This document shows positions 49,301 through 59,500 of a stretch of 64,000 nt of DNA, one piece after another (the stretch's first letter is position 1; each line of letters begins with the position of its first letter). The DNA lies in contig NC_134032.1 of assembly GCF_964204645.1 (NCBI RefSeq), positions 436,501 through 500,500 of the forward strand. The letters run 5' to 3'. Origin of the DNA: Tubulanus polymorphus. Its lineage: Eukaryota > Nemertea > Palaeonemertea > Tubulaniformes > Tubulanidae. Below the pieces are notes generated by a model, which saw nothing but the letters and a program-made list of their open reading frames with translations, was not told the origin of the DNA and ran no database searches. Both the position numbers and the translations under genes were made by a program.

Positions 49301-50500
49301 CAGACCGTAGAAGTTTGCTAATCTCCCGATTAACTTTTGTTATTAATGTTATGCGCACAACACCTCTTTATCTCCAGTCAAGTCGTCTCTGTCAGGCGCG
49401 TTGGAAGCAATGTTTCATTACCGCGGCCAAATACCGATTTTGGACAGGTTCTAAATATTGTCGAGGCGAATTTACTTAATTTCATCAAAAACGTGGTATT
49501 CAAAGAAAAAAAAAGGTCATTCAGTAAATTATGCACCTCCAATGCCACTGTCTGTTACTTGCTCTTCTTACGACAGCTGGTAATAATGGTTCTATTTTCA
49601 TACATTCATATTTTCACTTCACCTGGAAGTGGTTATTACGCACAGTAGACACGTACTCATAATCAAGTATGATTCCCAGCATTATCATGACTCTCAGACT
49701 CAACGTCCGGTCGATATTGTCTATAAATATCGATATCTTCAAGTTAAAGGTGATGGCGAATTCTTTCGCCTCCTAGCCGTTGTTCAAGATGCCGGTTCTT
49801 TTCAAATCGCACCCGACGAGTTCTCGATACCTTAATCTTAACAAATCTCCATCATAAACATGACTTCGTTTATGATTTTTACCATACATTCCAACAACTC
49901 GACGCCTAGCTCGATGTCAAAGTTGATGATTACGATCATTTCAGTAGCAATCCCATTTCCTCTCTAGAGCCGTGCGGTTTTCACCGAAACCTACCAGAAC
50001 ATTTTTTTTCATCAACTCATCGTCAGCTTTAACCCTCAGCTAATCAACACAGCTTCGAAATCGTAATATCGAGCTTTTTATACAAGATCTCATGATAATT
50101 ATTACGACCAGAATTTCTGTTTTGCTTCCTCTTTGTTTTTGTGGTAATAATCGAACCTAAAACGTCACTCCTTATCTGAAAACAAACTTTCATTTTTAAT
50201 ACATCATCGATCGTCGCCGCTTCTAAAATTTAAAATTAAAAAAAAAATACGGCGATCGTTTAAAAAACTTTTCGTCGCGTCCCTCTCTGCGACTCCGGTG
50301 ATCGCGGCGAATACCTTTCGTGTCTCGTCGCCGACGATTGTTGCTTGGACGCGGGTGGCGATGACCTCCTCGCCGACGCAGATTTCTTCGAATCGTAAGG
50401 CGATCGTCTTTTTCTCGGCGATCGCGACCTCGATCGCGAGTACGACGACTTCTCGCGACGCGACCTCGTCGTCTTCGTTCGTCCTCTCGATCTCGACCGA
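37322..50500 (-). CDS. SR-rich nuclear protein, possibly BCLAF1/THRAP3-like (5' partial)
   Basis: Ten minus-strand exons: 50500-50315, 47744-47658, 47063-46383, 45550-45191, 41943-41818, 40963-40878, 40388-40129, 39705-39516, 38640-38368 and 37635-37322. Every junction is GT-AG and every phase matches. They give about 853 residues; the first exon or exons are not found. In order: an RS domain (SYSRSRSRSPRKRRSPY), a Ser/Ala-rich part, a conserved-looking segment (YTLSDRFRDL, EGLKPMFDREEIKQFRYDE), an Asp run, a second RS region, a basic coiled coil (KKKTAELEKKIEEVN), a Gly/Asn/Ser-rich stretch, and a compact alpha-helical domain (RVEAVLQESG, FGVASFFQFVTIHF) faintly like OST-HTH/LOTUS folds. The tail has NFMNRKPYQ, ARWKHDRF and polyQ. 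The tail resembles the FMFRKSS...WxHDKF ending of THRAP3/BCLAF1. A role in splicing or transcription in nuclear speckles is inferred from the RS domains. Exon structure is firm; family is tentative. Confidence 0.7.
37967..38048. repeat. Inverted repeat, AATCTGTTAAT arms
   Basis: GTAAAAACGATAATCTGTTA is mirrored by TAACAGATTAGGGTTTTTAC. Small palindromic element in the last intron of the SR-rich gene. Confidence 0.7.
38808..39120. repeat. Tandem array (unit about 25 bp) derived from the piggyBac-like MITE terminus
   Basis: Starts like the MITE end (ACCTTTCAGTGTGTCTACAC) and then repeats AGATCTACACATCAGTGCAA / TGTAT about eleven times with drift. No opposite MITE end follows at the expected distance. 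Located in an intron. Confidence 0.85.
40428..40512. mobile_element. Truncated nested MITE pair
   Basis: An AGGGGCTGCAGTTACTAAAA terminus (family of 58947-59079) followed at TTAA by the first 45 bp of the piggyBac-like MITE. Same nest as 62892-63297 but cut short. Confidence 0.7.
41241..41355. mobile_element. Palindromic MITE, GGGCCCGGTTTAATAGACTG ends
   Basis: Near-perfect inverted repeat: left GGGCCCGGTTTAATAGACTG, right CAGTCTATAAAACCGGGCCC, with GTTAACTCAATTG / CAATTGAGTTAGC-type inner arms. Confidence 0.88.
41606..41745. mobile_element. Palindromic MITE, GGCCAGTTGCACAG family
   Basis: GGCCAGTTGCACAGACCTGG to CTATGCAACCGGCTCC, with CTTAAG-rich arms; relative of 22091-22219. In an SR-gene intron. 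Confidence 0.85.
42051..42346 (+). mobile_element. piggyBac-like MITE, copy 3
   Basis: Full-length, 296 bp, ends TTAT-CCCTTTCAGTGC and GCACTGAAAGGG-TTAA. The mismatch in the left TTAT suggests post-insertion drift. In the intron of the SR-rich gene, upstream of the nested paralogue. Confidence 0.9.
42748..42760 (+). promoter_or_regulatory. TATA-like element of the nested gene
   Basis: GATATAAAACTT about 55-60 bp before the ATG at 42813. Confidence 0.4.
42813..44448 (+). CDS. Unrecognised two-exon protein, propeller-like C-terminus (paralogue 2, nested)
   Basis: Exons 42813-43106 and 43216-44448 join in phase 0 at the same position as in the gene at 24023, giving about 508 residues. The N-terminal domain (NYSYQPLFKLECDLI, WTEELETLI, then APPGVEIP) and the C-terminal propeller-like region (INCLDVDSRERMF, TRRLLYL, LISFIYLKDFGLTFDPL) align with paralogue 1 throughout. 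The 13-residue repeat and coiled-coil section are replaced by about 2.5 copies of a 14-residue acidic repeat (TGTELMEPEDEHP). No signal peptide. The gene lies wholly inside intron 41944-45190 of the minus-strand SR-rich gene. The APPGVEIP segment sits at the start of exon 2 in both. Family not recognised. AATAAA near 44808. Confidence 0.85.
44738..44765. repeat. Short CAG/TAG-CAG microsatellite
   Basis: AGTAGCAGCAGCAGTAGCAG run, followed by an ACAC run near 44766-44778. Confidence 0.8.
45675..45913. mobile_element. Long near-perfect inverted repeat (arms about 107 bp) with hammerhead-like core words
   Basis: Arms 45675-45781 and 45807-45913 are complementary with only two or three mismatches around a 25-bp centre. 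Each right-hand arm reads CCTGATGATGGCTAACAGTT, then GTTAGCCGAAACGTC: CTGATGA, a perfect 7-bp hairpin (GGCTAAC-AGTT-GTTAGCC), then GAAA. The same words occur in another palindromic element at 62225-62400. In an intron of the SR-rich gene. Confidence 0.85.
46283..46336. mobile_element. piggyBac-like MITE fragment
   Basis: GTTTTACACCGCACTGCGGT plus GTAGACCCGCTGAAGG, one end of the family without the partner. Confidence 0.6.
47225..47386. mobile_element. Palindromic element, TAGACTCCTCCTAAATCGGT end
   Basis: TAGACTCCTCCTAAATCGGT faces ACCAATTTAGAGGTAGTCT. Related fragment at 28340-28415. Confidence 0.65.
47385..47495. mobile_element. Palindromic MITE, GGACCCAGTTCCACAGTTGT ends
   Basis: Left GGACCCAGTTCCACAGTTGT is mirrored by right CTGTGGAACTGGATCC, with inner TGACTCTGAGTTAACTC / TAACTCAGAGTTAAC arms. 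The terminus is the source-like sequence for the tandem array at 3064. Confidence 0.85.
47759..47816. mobile_element. piggyBac-like MITE 3'-end fragment
   Basis: TTCAAATTATCTCCAGCAC to GTCAGCACTGAAAGGGTTAA only. It abuts the acceptor of exon 47744-47658 and could affect that splice site. Confidence 0.75.
47820..48940. other. Intron, no gene recognised
   Basis: Part of the 2.6-kb intron between SR-gene exons at 47744 and 50315. A poly-T run lies at 48341-48357. Nothing coding. Confidence 0.5.
48950..49330 (+). repeat. Dispersed repeat of about 130 bp, three tandem copies
   Basis: Same family as 3809-4160: words GTCTCCAGCACTGATGGGCA, ACACCCTCTATCGGTGGTC and ATGACAGACCGTTGAAGTTT. Confidence 0.75.
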
Positions 50501-50605
50501 CTGAAAATATACCGATAAACAACGTATCATTAACTCATTGCCTGCCAAACACGTAACCAGAGCTGCCAGCTTAGATTTTATCTTTTGTTGATCATATGTC
50601 AAAGT

Positions 50606-50908
50606 TTAACCCTTTCAGTGCTGACTAATTAATACCCTATAGTGCTGGAGATAATTTGAAAATTCTGAAAAATTCCACCCTAGTGTGTTGAACAACGGGA
50701 ATAGCACTATAGTGCGTCTACACCGCGGTGCGATGTAACGTTAGTTAGGCTACTAATATTTCACTATGTTTGACAGGCGCTGCCATCTTTCAATAGAGAT
50801 AAAAACTAATTACTAATTACATCAATACACTGCAGTGCGATGTACTAGCAAAATCCATCACTGATTCATACAGCTAGCACTGCGGCGTAGACGCACTGAA
50901 AGGGTTAA
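50606..50908 (-). mobile_element. piggyBac-like MITE, copy 4 (inverted)
   Basis: Full-length, TTAA on both sides, opposite orientation to the other copies. Confidence 0.9.
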
Positions 50909-51189
50909 ACTAATCTGGCCAACAAGACAATTGCAGTATAAAATGCCAATCCAGTGAGTACACAGTTATTAAAGCAACTGCTGTGATTATCATCAAACAA
51001 CACAATGTAATCATTCTGTCTCACAACAATTCATGATGTAGGGGGCGACATTGAGGGTTAGTTTGGGTTTGATGCATCGTCTATCTTGAATCCGCGACAG
51101 GTTAGCCCGTTAGGTGATTGACTCTTGAGTTGAGGGAGGGGTGTGATTTATTAGGCCTATCTGAAGCGGTAGTTTTAGGCGGCCGCTCT

Positions 51190-51720
51190 CTACGTTTGGT
51201 CGGACCGCGCGCCGATGAGAATCATTTCATACGCCTGGCCCTTATTAGATAAACGGCCCCTGTGTGTATCGTAAAAAAATGCACTTCGTTTTCTTAGGTT
51301 GGAATCAGAGGTTGAATTTGAATTGAATCGGGAATCGGTGTAATAATTGTATACCTTCTCCTTCTCCTCATTCTGCCGGGAGGAGACGGGGAATGAAGAC
51401 TCATAAATGTACGCGCCATCCTCCGCTTTAATCCTCTTCTGGTATTTCAGGCTACTGTGAGAGCTGCAATACCCCGCAATATCCGTCCAATTATTCACTA
51501 AATGAAGCTGAAATTTAGAGAAGGGTCATTCTTAGGAATCCGCAGACCTCTTGCTCCTGCCCTGAGAAGCCAGGTGCCCTCTCATATGGAAAATTAAAAT
51601 CGGGTTCTGTGAATATGTAGAGCGCGCGGTGTGACCGCTGCAGCCTGTAGGCATCGCGTTGTGGGCGAAAATGAAAACTTCTGGCGGATAATTTGGCGAA
51701 CCGATGCGGCAATGTAAATC
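51190..51720 (-). CDS. Possible exons of an unidentified minus-strand gene
   Basis: Two protein-like stretches. The proximal one, 51510-51190, follows a good acceptor (CTCTAAATTTCAG) and reads about 105 codons with KYQKRIKAEDGAYIYESSF to a stop. The distal one, 51753-51533, contains GSPNYPPEVFIFAHNAMPTG and a furin-like RSKR. The two might be exons of one secreted or membrane protein, but the donor joining them is unclear and I recognise no domain. Confidence 0.3.
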
Positions 51721-52293
51721 TACACGCAGTATATTTCTATTATTAGTTATCATATTTCAAACATATTATTATTACCGGTATCACCAAAGAGTTACAAATC
51801 TGGGATTGTAACAGTAGAATCTGTTTGCAATTTCATTTCTCGAGTCCATTTTAAAGACTAACCCCTTGTAAGCAACCCCCGCCCCTATTCTTCTAAGTTT
51901 AAGCACTAAATGTAGTATGTTCGGCCTGCCAAATTTGTAACATATCCGTAACTGATGCCAGTACAGTCGTCAAAACCATTGAAGTCCGTCCCGAATTTTA
52001 AGTCGAATTCATTAGGTCATATTGAAAATGTTTCAGGCCATTATCCTTTACAAACTCTCAGCATTGTTGAAATTACAAAATTCATTGTTCTTAAAAGATC
52101 CATCTCAGTATTTCAAAATCGAGAATTTGTTTCAAAAAAAATTAGAAGACACGTTTCGATCTCAAGAGACCATTGTCCGGTGTGAGATTATATGACTGAA
52201 AAGAGGGCTATAGGCCTACAGGGAGAGAACAGGTTAATTACTGAGTAGCCTACGGTAAGCTTATGTAAAATGGCAAGTAAAATACTGGTAAGA

Positions 52294-52488
52294 TTCAAGA
52301 ATAGGGGACTAGTGGTTAGGATTAGGGTTAGGATTAGGGTTAGGGTTAGGTTTAGTTCCCTAATCATCATTAATTACTATATACATTACTATCATTATAT
52401 ATCATCATTATCAATTACTAATATTATTACTTAATTGATTACTATCACTACATATATATTGCTATAGTCCCCTATTCTTGAATCGCAC
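52294..52488. mobile_element. MITE with TTAGGG-type tract inside
   Basis: GATTCAAGAATAGGGGACTA on the left is mirrored by TAGTCCCCTATTCTTGAATC on the right, about 195 bp apart. Inside, 52315-52360 is a GGATTAGGGTTAGGATTAGG-type telomere-like tract, then A/T-rich ATTACTAT repeats. Confidence 0.8.
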
Positions 52489-53100
52489 CAAAATACTTAG
52501 AAAGAAGGGAATTATGCGTAGAAAAGCATTTGTAAGTTAACTTATTGTAAAACATTCCTTGAAAAAAGTCTCCCAGTTACTGGTAAAAGACAAATAATAA
52601 ACCAGACACTAAAAACATGTTGGGTTCTTTCCTTTTTTATTTTTACACCATTTATACAATATTTATCATATCATACAAGTCTAAATTATATTTACATGAA
52701 GACCAAAAGATATTAATACCTGTCGATTGGTGACGTCGTGAATCATCGTAACTATTTCACAACTGGCAGCTTGAAACATACAGAGAAACAATGGAGAATG
52801 CAAGATTGGTCCAATTATTCATTCTTCCGATGACTGACTAGGAAATGATGAACTGGTTTTCAGAAGCTTGGAGTAAAACTCCAGCGGTCGAAGTAAAGAA
52901 ATATGAAAATCAATGGCACCGTTCAATCAACATTAACAAACCTGTGTGACCACAGTCGTCACGCTCAATTGAACAAGTAGAAAAATGTCACCAGTCGAAG
53001 CGAAGATTTCTTTCCAGCCCTAGGGTAAAGGAATTGCGTGTTGGCCCATAGTTAGTTCGCCCGTCAGTGCTGGAGAATTGCCGTACATAACCACAAGAGA

Positions 53101-53247
53101 TATTCAGGGACCGGTTGCACAGTCATGGCTTAGACTTAAGACCAGTCTAAGACCAACTTTTTTCTATAGCTATTCGAACGAATTAAGACCGGTCTCAAGA
53201 TTTAAGATCACTTTTGGACTTCAGTCACGACTGTGCAACTGGCCCCA
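53101..53247. mobile_element. Palindromic MITE, GGCCAGTTGCACAG family, inserted in the 130-bp repeat
   Basis: GGGACCGGTTGCACAGTCAT to GACTGTGCAACTGGCCCC with CTTAAG-rich arms. Flanking 53050-53095 and 53250-53310 are the two halves of one 130-bp repeat (GTCAGTGCTGGAGAATTG ... CTTCGAGGGTCTGTCATGT), so the MITE split it. Confidence 0.8.
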
Positions 53248-53319
53248 GGGGATTTACAAACTTCGAGGGTCTGTCATGTGTTTGACCACCAATAGAGGGT
53301 GTTAAGTGTGTTTGGTTGA

Positions 53320-54090
53320 GCACCGATAGAGATTAGCAGTCAGTAACCTGTCCGGTGGTCGGATATTTTCACAAACCACATGGTTCGGTATAAGCCTAAG
53401 CCCCATCCGACTATAAAAGCTTACCACCAACGATTAGGTAACAAACTACAATAGAGATGCAGCAAGACCTCTCTAGAGGGAAAGGCATTTTCCGTAACTT
53501 GTGGTTACTTAGCTTTGACTGATGAAATTCTGCGAAGCTGATCGAAGGTCGATGTTTAATGAACTGGGGGATTATGATATTCTATATATTGATTATATAT
53601 ATATATATTAATATTTATATTTGGTAGATATATTATTTAAGTACTGGTCACGTATCATACAGACACAATATCGAAAAATATATATTATTTTTACTCTATT
53701 TCGGACTAGACAACGATTCATAACGGCAGAAACAATAACTAATACTCTGTTCAAATCATCAACATCATTTAAAAAGATGACTTGATTTTTTTTCATACTT
53801 TCAATTGAAAATCTGCAATACATGATACGAGTACAATATCTGAAATTATGCCCCTATAACTAGACGATGCATGTACCTTTTAGTTATTAAGTTCGCGCCT
53901 TTTGACTGAGATAAACATCATAAAACGATTTGATTCAGAGTCCCAATTGACTCTGCTGCTGATTTCATTCTGGCTCGAGTGATTGCGGAATACTCTTCTG
54001 GCCAGAATTAACGATAAATTTAGAGGTGAAACTGAACTTTGTAGATACAGATATGGTGGAAGCAGAATCTCGTTTAAGAAGACAATTCAA
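53320..54090. other. No gene recognised
   Basis: A/T-rich spacer. Nothing coding recognised. Confidence 0.5.
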
Positions 54091-54103
54091 TCAATTTCAA
54101 TAT

Positions 54104-54430
54104 TGGGTATAATGAGTTAAAACGAACAGATTATCTGGTCTCCTGAAGTTTGTTGTGACAAGGTTCCGTTCCACTAGAACTATCAGTTATAACGAACAGA
54201 CTTTCTGTACCCCTGAAGTTGGTTGTAACAAGGTTCCACTAGAACTATCGGTTATAACGAACAGATTTTCTGTTCCCCTGAAGTTCGTTGTAACAAGGTT
54301 CCACTAGAACTATCGGTTATAACGAACAGATTTTCTGTTCCCCTGAAGTTCGTTGTAACAAGGTTCCACTAGAACTATCGGTTATAACGAACAGATTTTC
54401 TGTTCCCCTGAAGTTCGATGTAACAAAGGT
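54104..54430. repeat. 65-bp tandem repeat, about 4.5 copies
   Basis: Unit contains CGGTTATAACGAACAGATTT, TCTGTTCCCCTGAAGTTCG and TTGTAACAAGGTTCCACTAG. Copies 2-4 are nearly identical. Confidence 0.93.
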
Positions 54431-54832
54431 TACCCTAAATGTATACACATACTATATCTATTGGCAGTGAAATAAATGTACCTAAAAAGATAAGTACAGA
54501 TGCACTCTGATAGTACCGGTATTTGCAATAACTGTTTCGTCAATTTCTAACCAGCCCCCAAACCAGCCAAAATGGCAGAAAACCCTTCACTATTCAACAC
54601 TGCGCTCAGACTAAAATTGTGTTAAAAGTTTAGACTGCTCATAAGTTGTTAGCTTTGCTACAGGAGCAAGTTGAGAGACTGGTCTCGAATGCGCTACTGG
54701 CCTCGGAAAACTGTGTTATACACTAATGAGCGCTACCTTGATTGCAGATTTTGTTAATTCTTCGCTGATTGATTACTGAATAGAATTTTAATCCCTAACA
54801 ATTAAACAACAAATAAAAACGTAACGTTATTT

Positions 54833-55182
54833 TCTGAATCCAGTTCCGCAGTTGTGAGTTAACCCTTTCAGTGCGGTGTATAAATCGGTGATGGATTTTG
54901 TAGTGCGGTGTATTGATGTAATAAGTAATTAGTTTTTAGTTCTATTGAAAGATGGCAGCACCTGTCAAACATAGTGAAATATTTGTAACTAACGATACAC
55001 CGCGCCGCGGTGTAGACGTACTATAGTGGTATTCCCGTTATTCAACACACTAGGGTGTAATTTTACAAAGTTTTCAAATCATCTTCAGCACTATAGGGTA
55101 TCAATTAGTCAGCACTGAAAGGGTTAACAGTTAACTTCGAGTTAAGATTAGTTCACAAGCTCAGAACCGCGGAATCGGGTCC
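54833..55182. mobile_element. Host MITE split by piggyBac-like MITE copy 5
   Basis: Outer arms (CTGAATCCAGTTCCGCAG ... CCGCGGAATCGGGTCC) belong to the 47385-47495 family. A TTAA-bounded piggyBac-like MITE (54859-55127) is inserted at the host's own GTTAA word. The copy is about 269 bp. Confidence 0.85.
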
Positions 55183-55565
55183 AGTTATCCTAAGCTTAAA
55201 CAGTTCGAAACAAATCGATAATATAGTTAACAGCGTCTAAAAGATTTACACAGAGCTTATAAAGAAAATATGCCCTATTGATTGTTTATTGAGACAATAC
55301 ATGAACTGTGTGAGCTGCGCCAGATTTAAAATCCCTCTCGAGCCTTCCTGAGTTGGACCAGCTCGCGATCAGCTGCTTTTAACGTCAATTTCATCCCATA
55401 TCCTTCGAGCGTCAAGAGATTCGATTATAGTAAATGATTCCCGTTCGCCACAGAAGTCAGCCGTATTTCCAGTTTATTTTTTTCTGCGCGTACGAACCAA
55501 TCTTTTCGCGTTCCTTTGTATTGATAGCTTTTAAACCATAACCGACAAATCACAGAAGACTCTTA

Positions 55566-55740
55566 TTAATCATTATTCCGGGTTGGTCCGACCGTTGGTC
55601 CGACCGGTGGTCCGGCGACCTCGTACAACACACGTATCACATTACGACAATAGTTGAGTATATCCGATTTATTTGATACAGTTTTATCTACTCTGAAACC
55701 ATTTTCGCTCAGCGCTCGGCAGTGGCAAGATCTGAAAGTA
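55566..55740 (-). CDS. Possible terminal exon of an unidentified minus-strand gene
   Basis: After a good acceptor (TTTCTACTTTCAG) about 58 codons follow, with SCHCRALSENGFRVDK and DILNYCRNVIRVLYEVAG, ending at a stop after a proline-rich VGPTVGPTRNND tail. It could be a separate gene or an alternative 3' exon of SLC12A8, whose usual stop is 800 bp away. No family recognised. Confidence 0.3.
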
Positions 55741-55919
55741 GAAACAACCACAATTCCGCGTGAATATCATAGCCAGAATTCAGCTATATATGTTTCGCAG
55801 TTATAGGATTTCTACTTATTATTGAAAGCACAATTACGACAAATAAGACAACTACTACAGAAATGTCACTTTCCCCTCATTTACAAATTCCACGAGTTTT
55901 CACTGATTTGTCCATGTTT

Positions 55920-56085
55920 TGGGATCATTCATTTATTATGTTCGCATAAAATTTGAATTTTTCAACCCCCCTCCCCCCCTGAACGCAAAATCGGCCATTT
56001 TTTCATATACATTAAGCATTACAATACGCAATTGCACTGACCCCTCCCCCCTCCCCTAATGCGTACGTAATAAATGAATGACCCC
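55920..56085. mobile_element. Palindromic MITE, GGGATCATTCATTTATTA ends (second copy)
   Basis: Relative of 6107-6243; ends GGGATCATTCATTTATTATG and CGTAATAAATGAATGACCCC. Confidence 0.85.
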
Positions 56086-56167
56086 TTTAGACAAAATGAG
56101 ATTAAGTTGACACCAAAAATTGTAATTCAATTCAAAATGAACTAGAAATTATTCTGGTTGAGCTCTT

Positions 56168-56436
56168 AACCATCTACACCACAGTACGGTGTATAATTCA
56201 GAACGAGAGTTTGTGAGTACATCGCATCACAGTTGTATTGATATCATTAGTAATTAGTTCTTGTCTCTATTGAAAGAGCGCCTGCCAAACATAGTGAAAT
56301 ATTAGTTACTAACAATACGTCGCACTGTGGTGAAGACACACTGTAGTGGTATGCCATTATACACCGCACCTGGGTGGAATTTTAGAAATTTTCAAATCAT
56401 CTCCAGCATTAATTAGTCAGTACTGAAATAGTTTTA
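56168..56436. mobile_element. Degenerate piggyBac-like MITE
   Basis: Same internal order as copy 1 (ACCACAGTACGGTGTAT ... AATTAGTCAGTACTGAAA) but both termini are eroded. An older insertion. Confidence 0.7.
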
Positions 56437-56540
56437 GAAGAGCAGAAACAGTGGTCGTGCTCAGGTCATGGTCTTTAAGGGATGAATTCGATAAAGATCT
56501 AACTCCACGTACTGTATAACTATAACTGGTTTAATCTTGA

Positions 56541-59500
56541 CTAGTCGTCGAATTGATCTCCGCGTACGAGCTGAGACTGATGGTAGCGCCCTCTCTCCGC
56601 GAAATCATCGTTATCTTCCGTAAGTTGAGCGGCCATCGTGTTCATAGCCGGAGTGTTTGGAGTGACGACTATTTGTTCCGGAGGCGGAGGACCTCTGCTG
56701 AAATCAGAAAAACATCCGTGTCGTATTCAACTTCGCTTGCTAACGGTCCGCCGCAGCTGAGCGAACTGTTAATTGCTTAACTTACCGGCAGCAGTTTTGA
56801 AAACGTTCTTTTAACCAGATCCACAAATTAAAATCAGCGATGCCTAAAAAGTATGATACAAATGTGTGTTGTACATGAATACCAGAAATTGATTATACAG
56901 TAGACCTGATTGTGGGGTTTGTACAGTGGTAGTCCCATGATGTCATCAGGTGTAGATGCACTGTAGATGCACTGTTAGTGCACTGTTAGTGCACTGTCCC
57001 CTGCCCTGGGAGGAACATGGCCGAGTCCCATGATGCCAGCCGGTTTGAATCCCTGCTGAAGGAAGAACATGACAGAGTCTCACGATCTCATCAGGTTCAG
57101 ATCCCTGCCAAGGGAGGAATGCGGCAAAGTTTTATGATGCCATCAGGTTCAAATCCCTGCCAAGGAAGGAATGTGGCGGAGTTTCATGATGCCATCAGGT
57201 TTGAATCCCTGCTGAGACAGGATCTTGGCAGAGCCTCGCGATGCTATCAGATTCGAATGCAAGTCGAGGGAGGATACTTAGGTACTCGCTACACTCAGTA
57301 GGTTGGCTTCATATGTACAGAATTTCACTATCGTTTTTGATACTGATCGAGTAATGCGACCTACCTGGAAACACTCCAGGATTTGTTTTTGTAATATAGA
57401 AATATATGACGATGGTGACTAAAATGGTGGCTAGTGCGTAAATCCACATGATGGCGAACATGATGACGAAACAAGCGAACATCTGAATAACGAGAAAATA
57501 AACATGATACAAGTTTAATTCTGACCGAATGAGAAACATAGGGGAGAGAGAGAGAGAGAGAGTGAGAGTGCAGCTTACCCCGAATATAGAGAGCCACCTA
57601 TTGCAGAGGAATGAGTACCACGATCGAGGTAATTTAACAATCTCTGTGTTTACTTTTTTCTTAGTTTCACCTTCTGTATCAAAAACAAAGAAAGAACAAC
57701 CGATTTTTGTTTTATAGATATCTTTCAGGAAAAAAATAACACACTGAATTTTGCAGTTGATCGTGGCAACAGAATATGCCAAGGTATTAAAATGATATGG
57801 AAACAGTAAGTAATTCCGCTATTCAACACCCCCTGGTGACCATATGCAAAAACCGATGACGTTGAAACTCACTTTTATCATAGAACATGTCACGAGCAAC
57901 AATTATTCGTTCAACATGTCAAGACCTACAACTTGGCAATTGATTATGGTAACAATATATCCATCGATACCAATATAATATAGAAATACTAAGTTGTACT
58001 ATTGAATGCCCCCTAGTGACCATAAAGAATAACTTATGTCCTTGAAACTCACCACAATCATAGAACATGCCATGAGCTACAACTTTGCAATTGATTGTGG
58101 TTACAAAATATTTATAGGTACCAATACGAATAGACAAATAGTGTCATATTTCGAATGAGGCTCATAAATGGTAGTCCAAATTCCCCGTGTATATATAAGG
58201 CTTACCTTTACCCCCTAGAAGTTTCGAGGTATCGTCTAGATGACTATCAATCGACCCGCTGCGATCGATCTCCGAATCTCCGCTCGGCTGTCGTTTAATT
58301 TGCGGCTGCGTCGGATCGATACGAACTCGTTCGGGAAACAACGTGTCCAAATCGTTATTTTTATCCTTCGTTTTCGCGATCGTCGCTCCGTAGCCAGCGT
58401 GCGCCGCCGCCGAGTCTGTCACCGCGCCGTTCGAGTCCGTACGGGTAATTACCTTACCGTTGACGGGCTGGCGGCCGGAGAAGCGTTCCTCGCGCGTTTT
58501 CTGGATGTCGAAGCTCATCGCCAACGCGAAGTACGCGTAGTCGACGGCCGCGTACGTCAACATGAACGGCATCGTGACGATCGGACCGAGCGTGTTCACC
58601 TCTCCGAATAGAATAAACACCAGACTGATCAACGTGATCACGATCAACGAATAAACGGGAACTTTGTTCGGACCGCGCTGAAATTCGATAAAATAAACTT
58701 GTTTAGAAATCGAACGATAACCGCACTCAAACGTGGTGAATGGATAATAAGATAAAAACCCACTATTTACAAATAGTTTTTCTTTGCTTATCTTTTTGAT
58801 TTTCTTTTAATCTGTAGATAGTGGGTTTTTATCTTATTCGTTAGTAAGAATCAGGGGCCGGTTGCATAGTCATGGCGTAGACTTAAGACCAGTCTTAAGA
58901 GTTAAGACCACTTTTGGACTTAAGTCACGACTGTGCAACTGGGTCCTAGGCTGCAGTTGTTCAAAAGCTGGTTTGAAGAAAACCGGTGGATAAATATAAC
59001 AGCTACAACTTTTAGTTATCACCATTCCAACTATCCGCAGGTTTACTGTAACAAACTTTTGAGCAACTGCAGCCCCTGGACTAGGATCCTGCTCATTACG
59101 GATCGAGACGAATGAGGACTCCGCAAGCGATACACCAGATATCCCACCAGATGGCGTGTGGATATAAATGACAACTTTTGATTATAATTGAGTTTATTTT
59201 CAATCAATTTTCATCTTGAATCCATCTTTTCCTCCAAATCAGAAATTAGCCGAATCACGTCTCTTGTTACAAACTCAGTTCGATCTTAAAGGTTCAAATA
59301 TAACGCCATTAGTATCACTGCCGCCGCAGTACTTGATGGCGGCTTACTGAACACTAGCGACACCTGGTGGATCCTCACTTGCTACAAGTGGAATCCTCTA
59401 CTGGTGGATGATCACTTGTCACAAGTGGAATCTTCTACTGCCGAAGTAGTTGATGTCCTACTGCAAACTTGCAACACCTTGGTTGAAATGATCCGCATTG

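Noticed and set aside
50204-50602. Two alternative minus-strand frames (acidic VEIERT... and Arg-rich GRDRED...) over the RS exon
   Set aside because: The third frame encodes a proper RS domain and is the one whose phases match the downstream exon.
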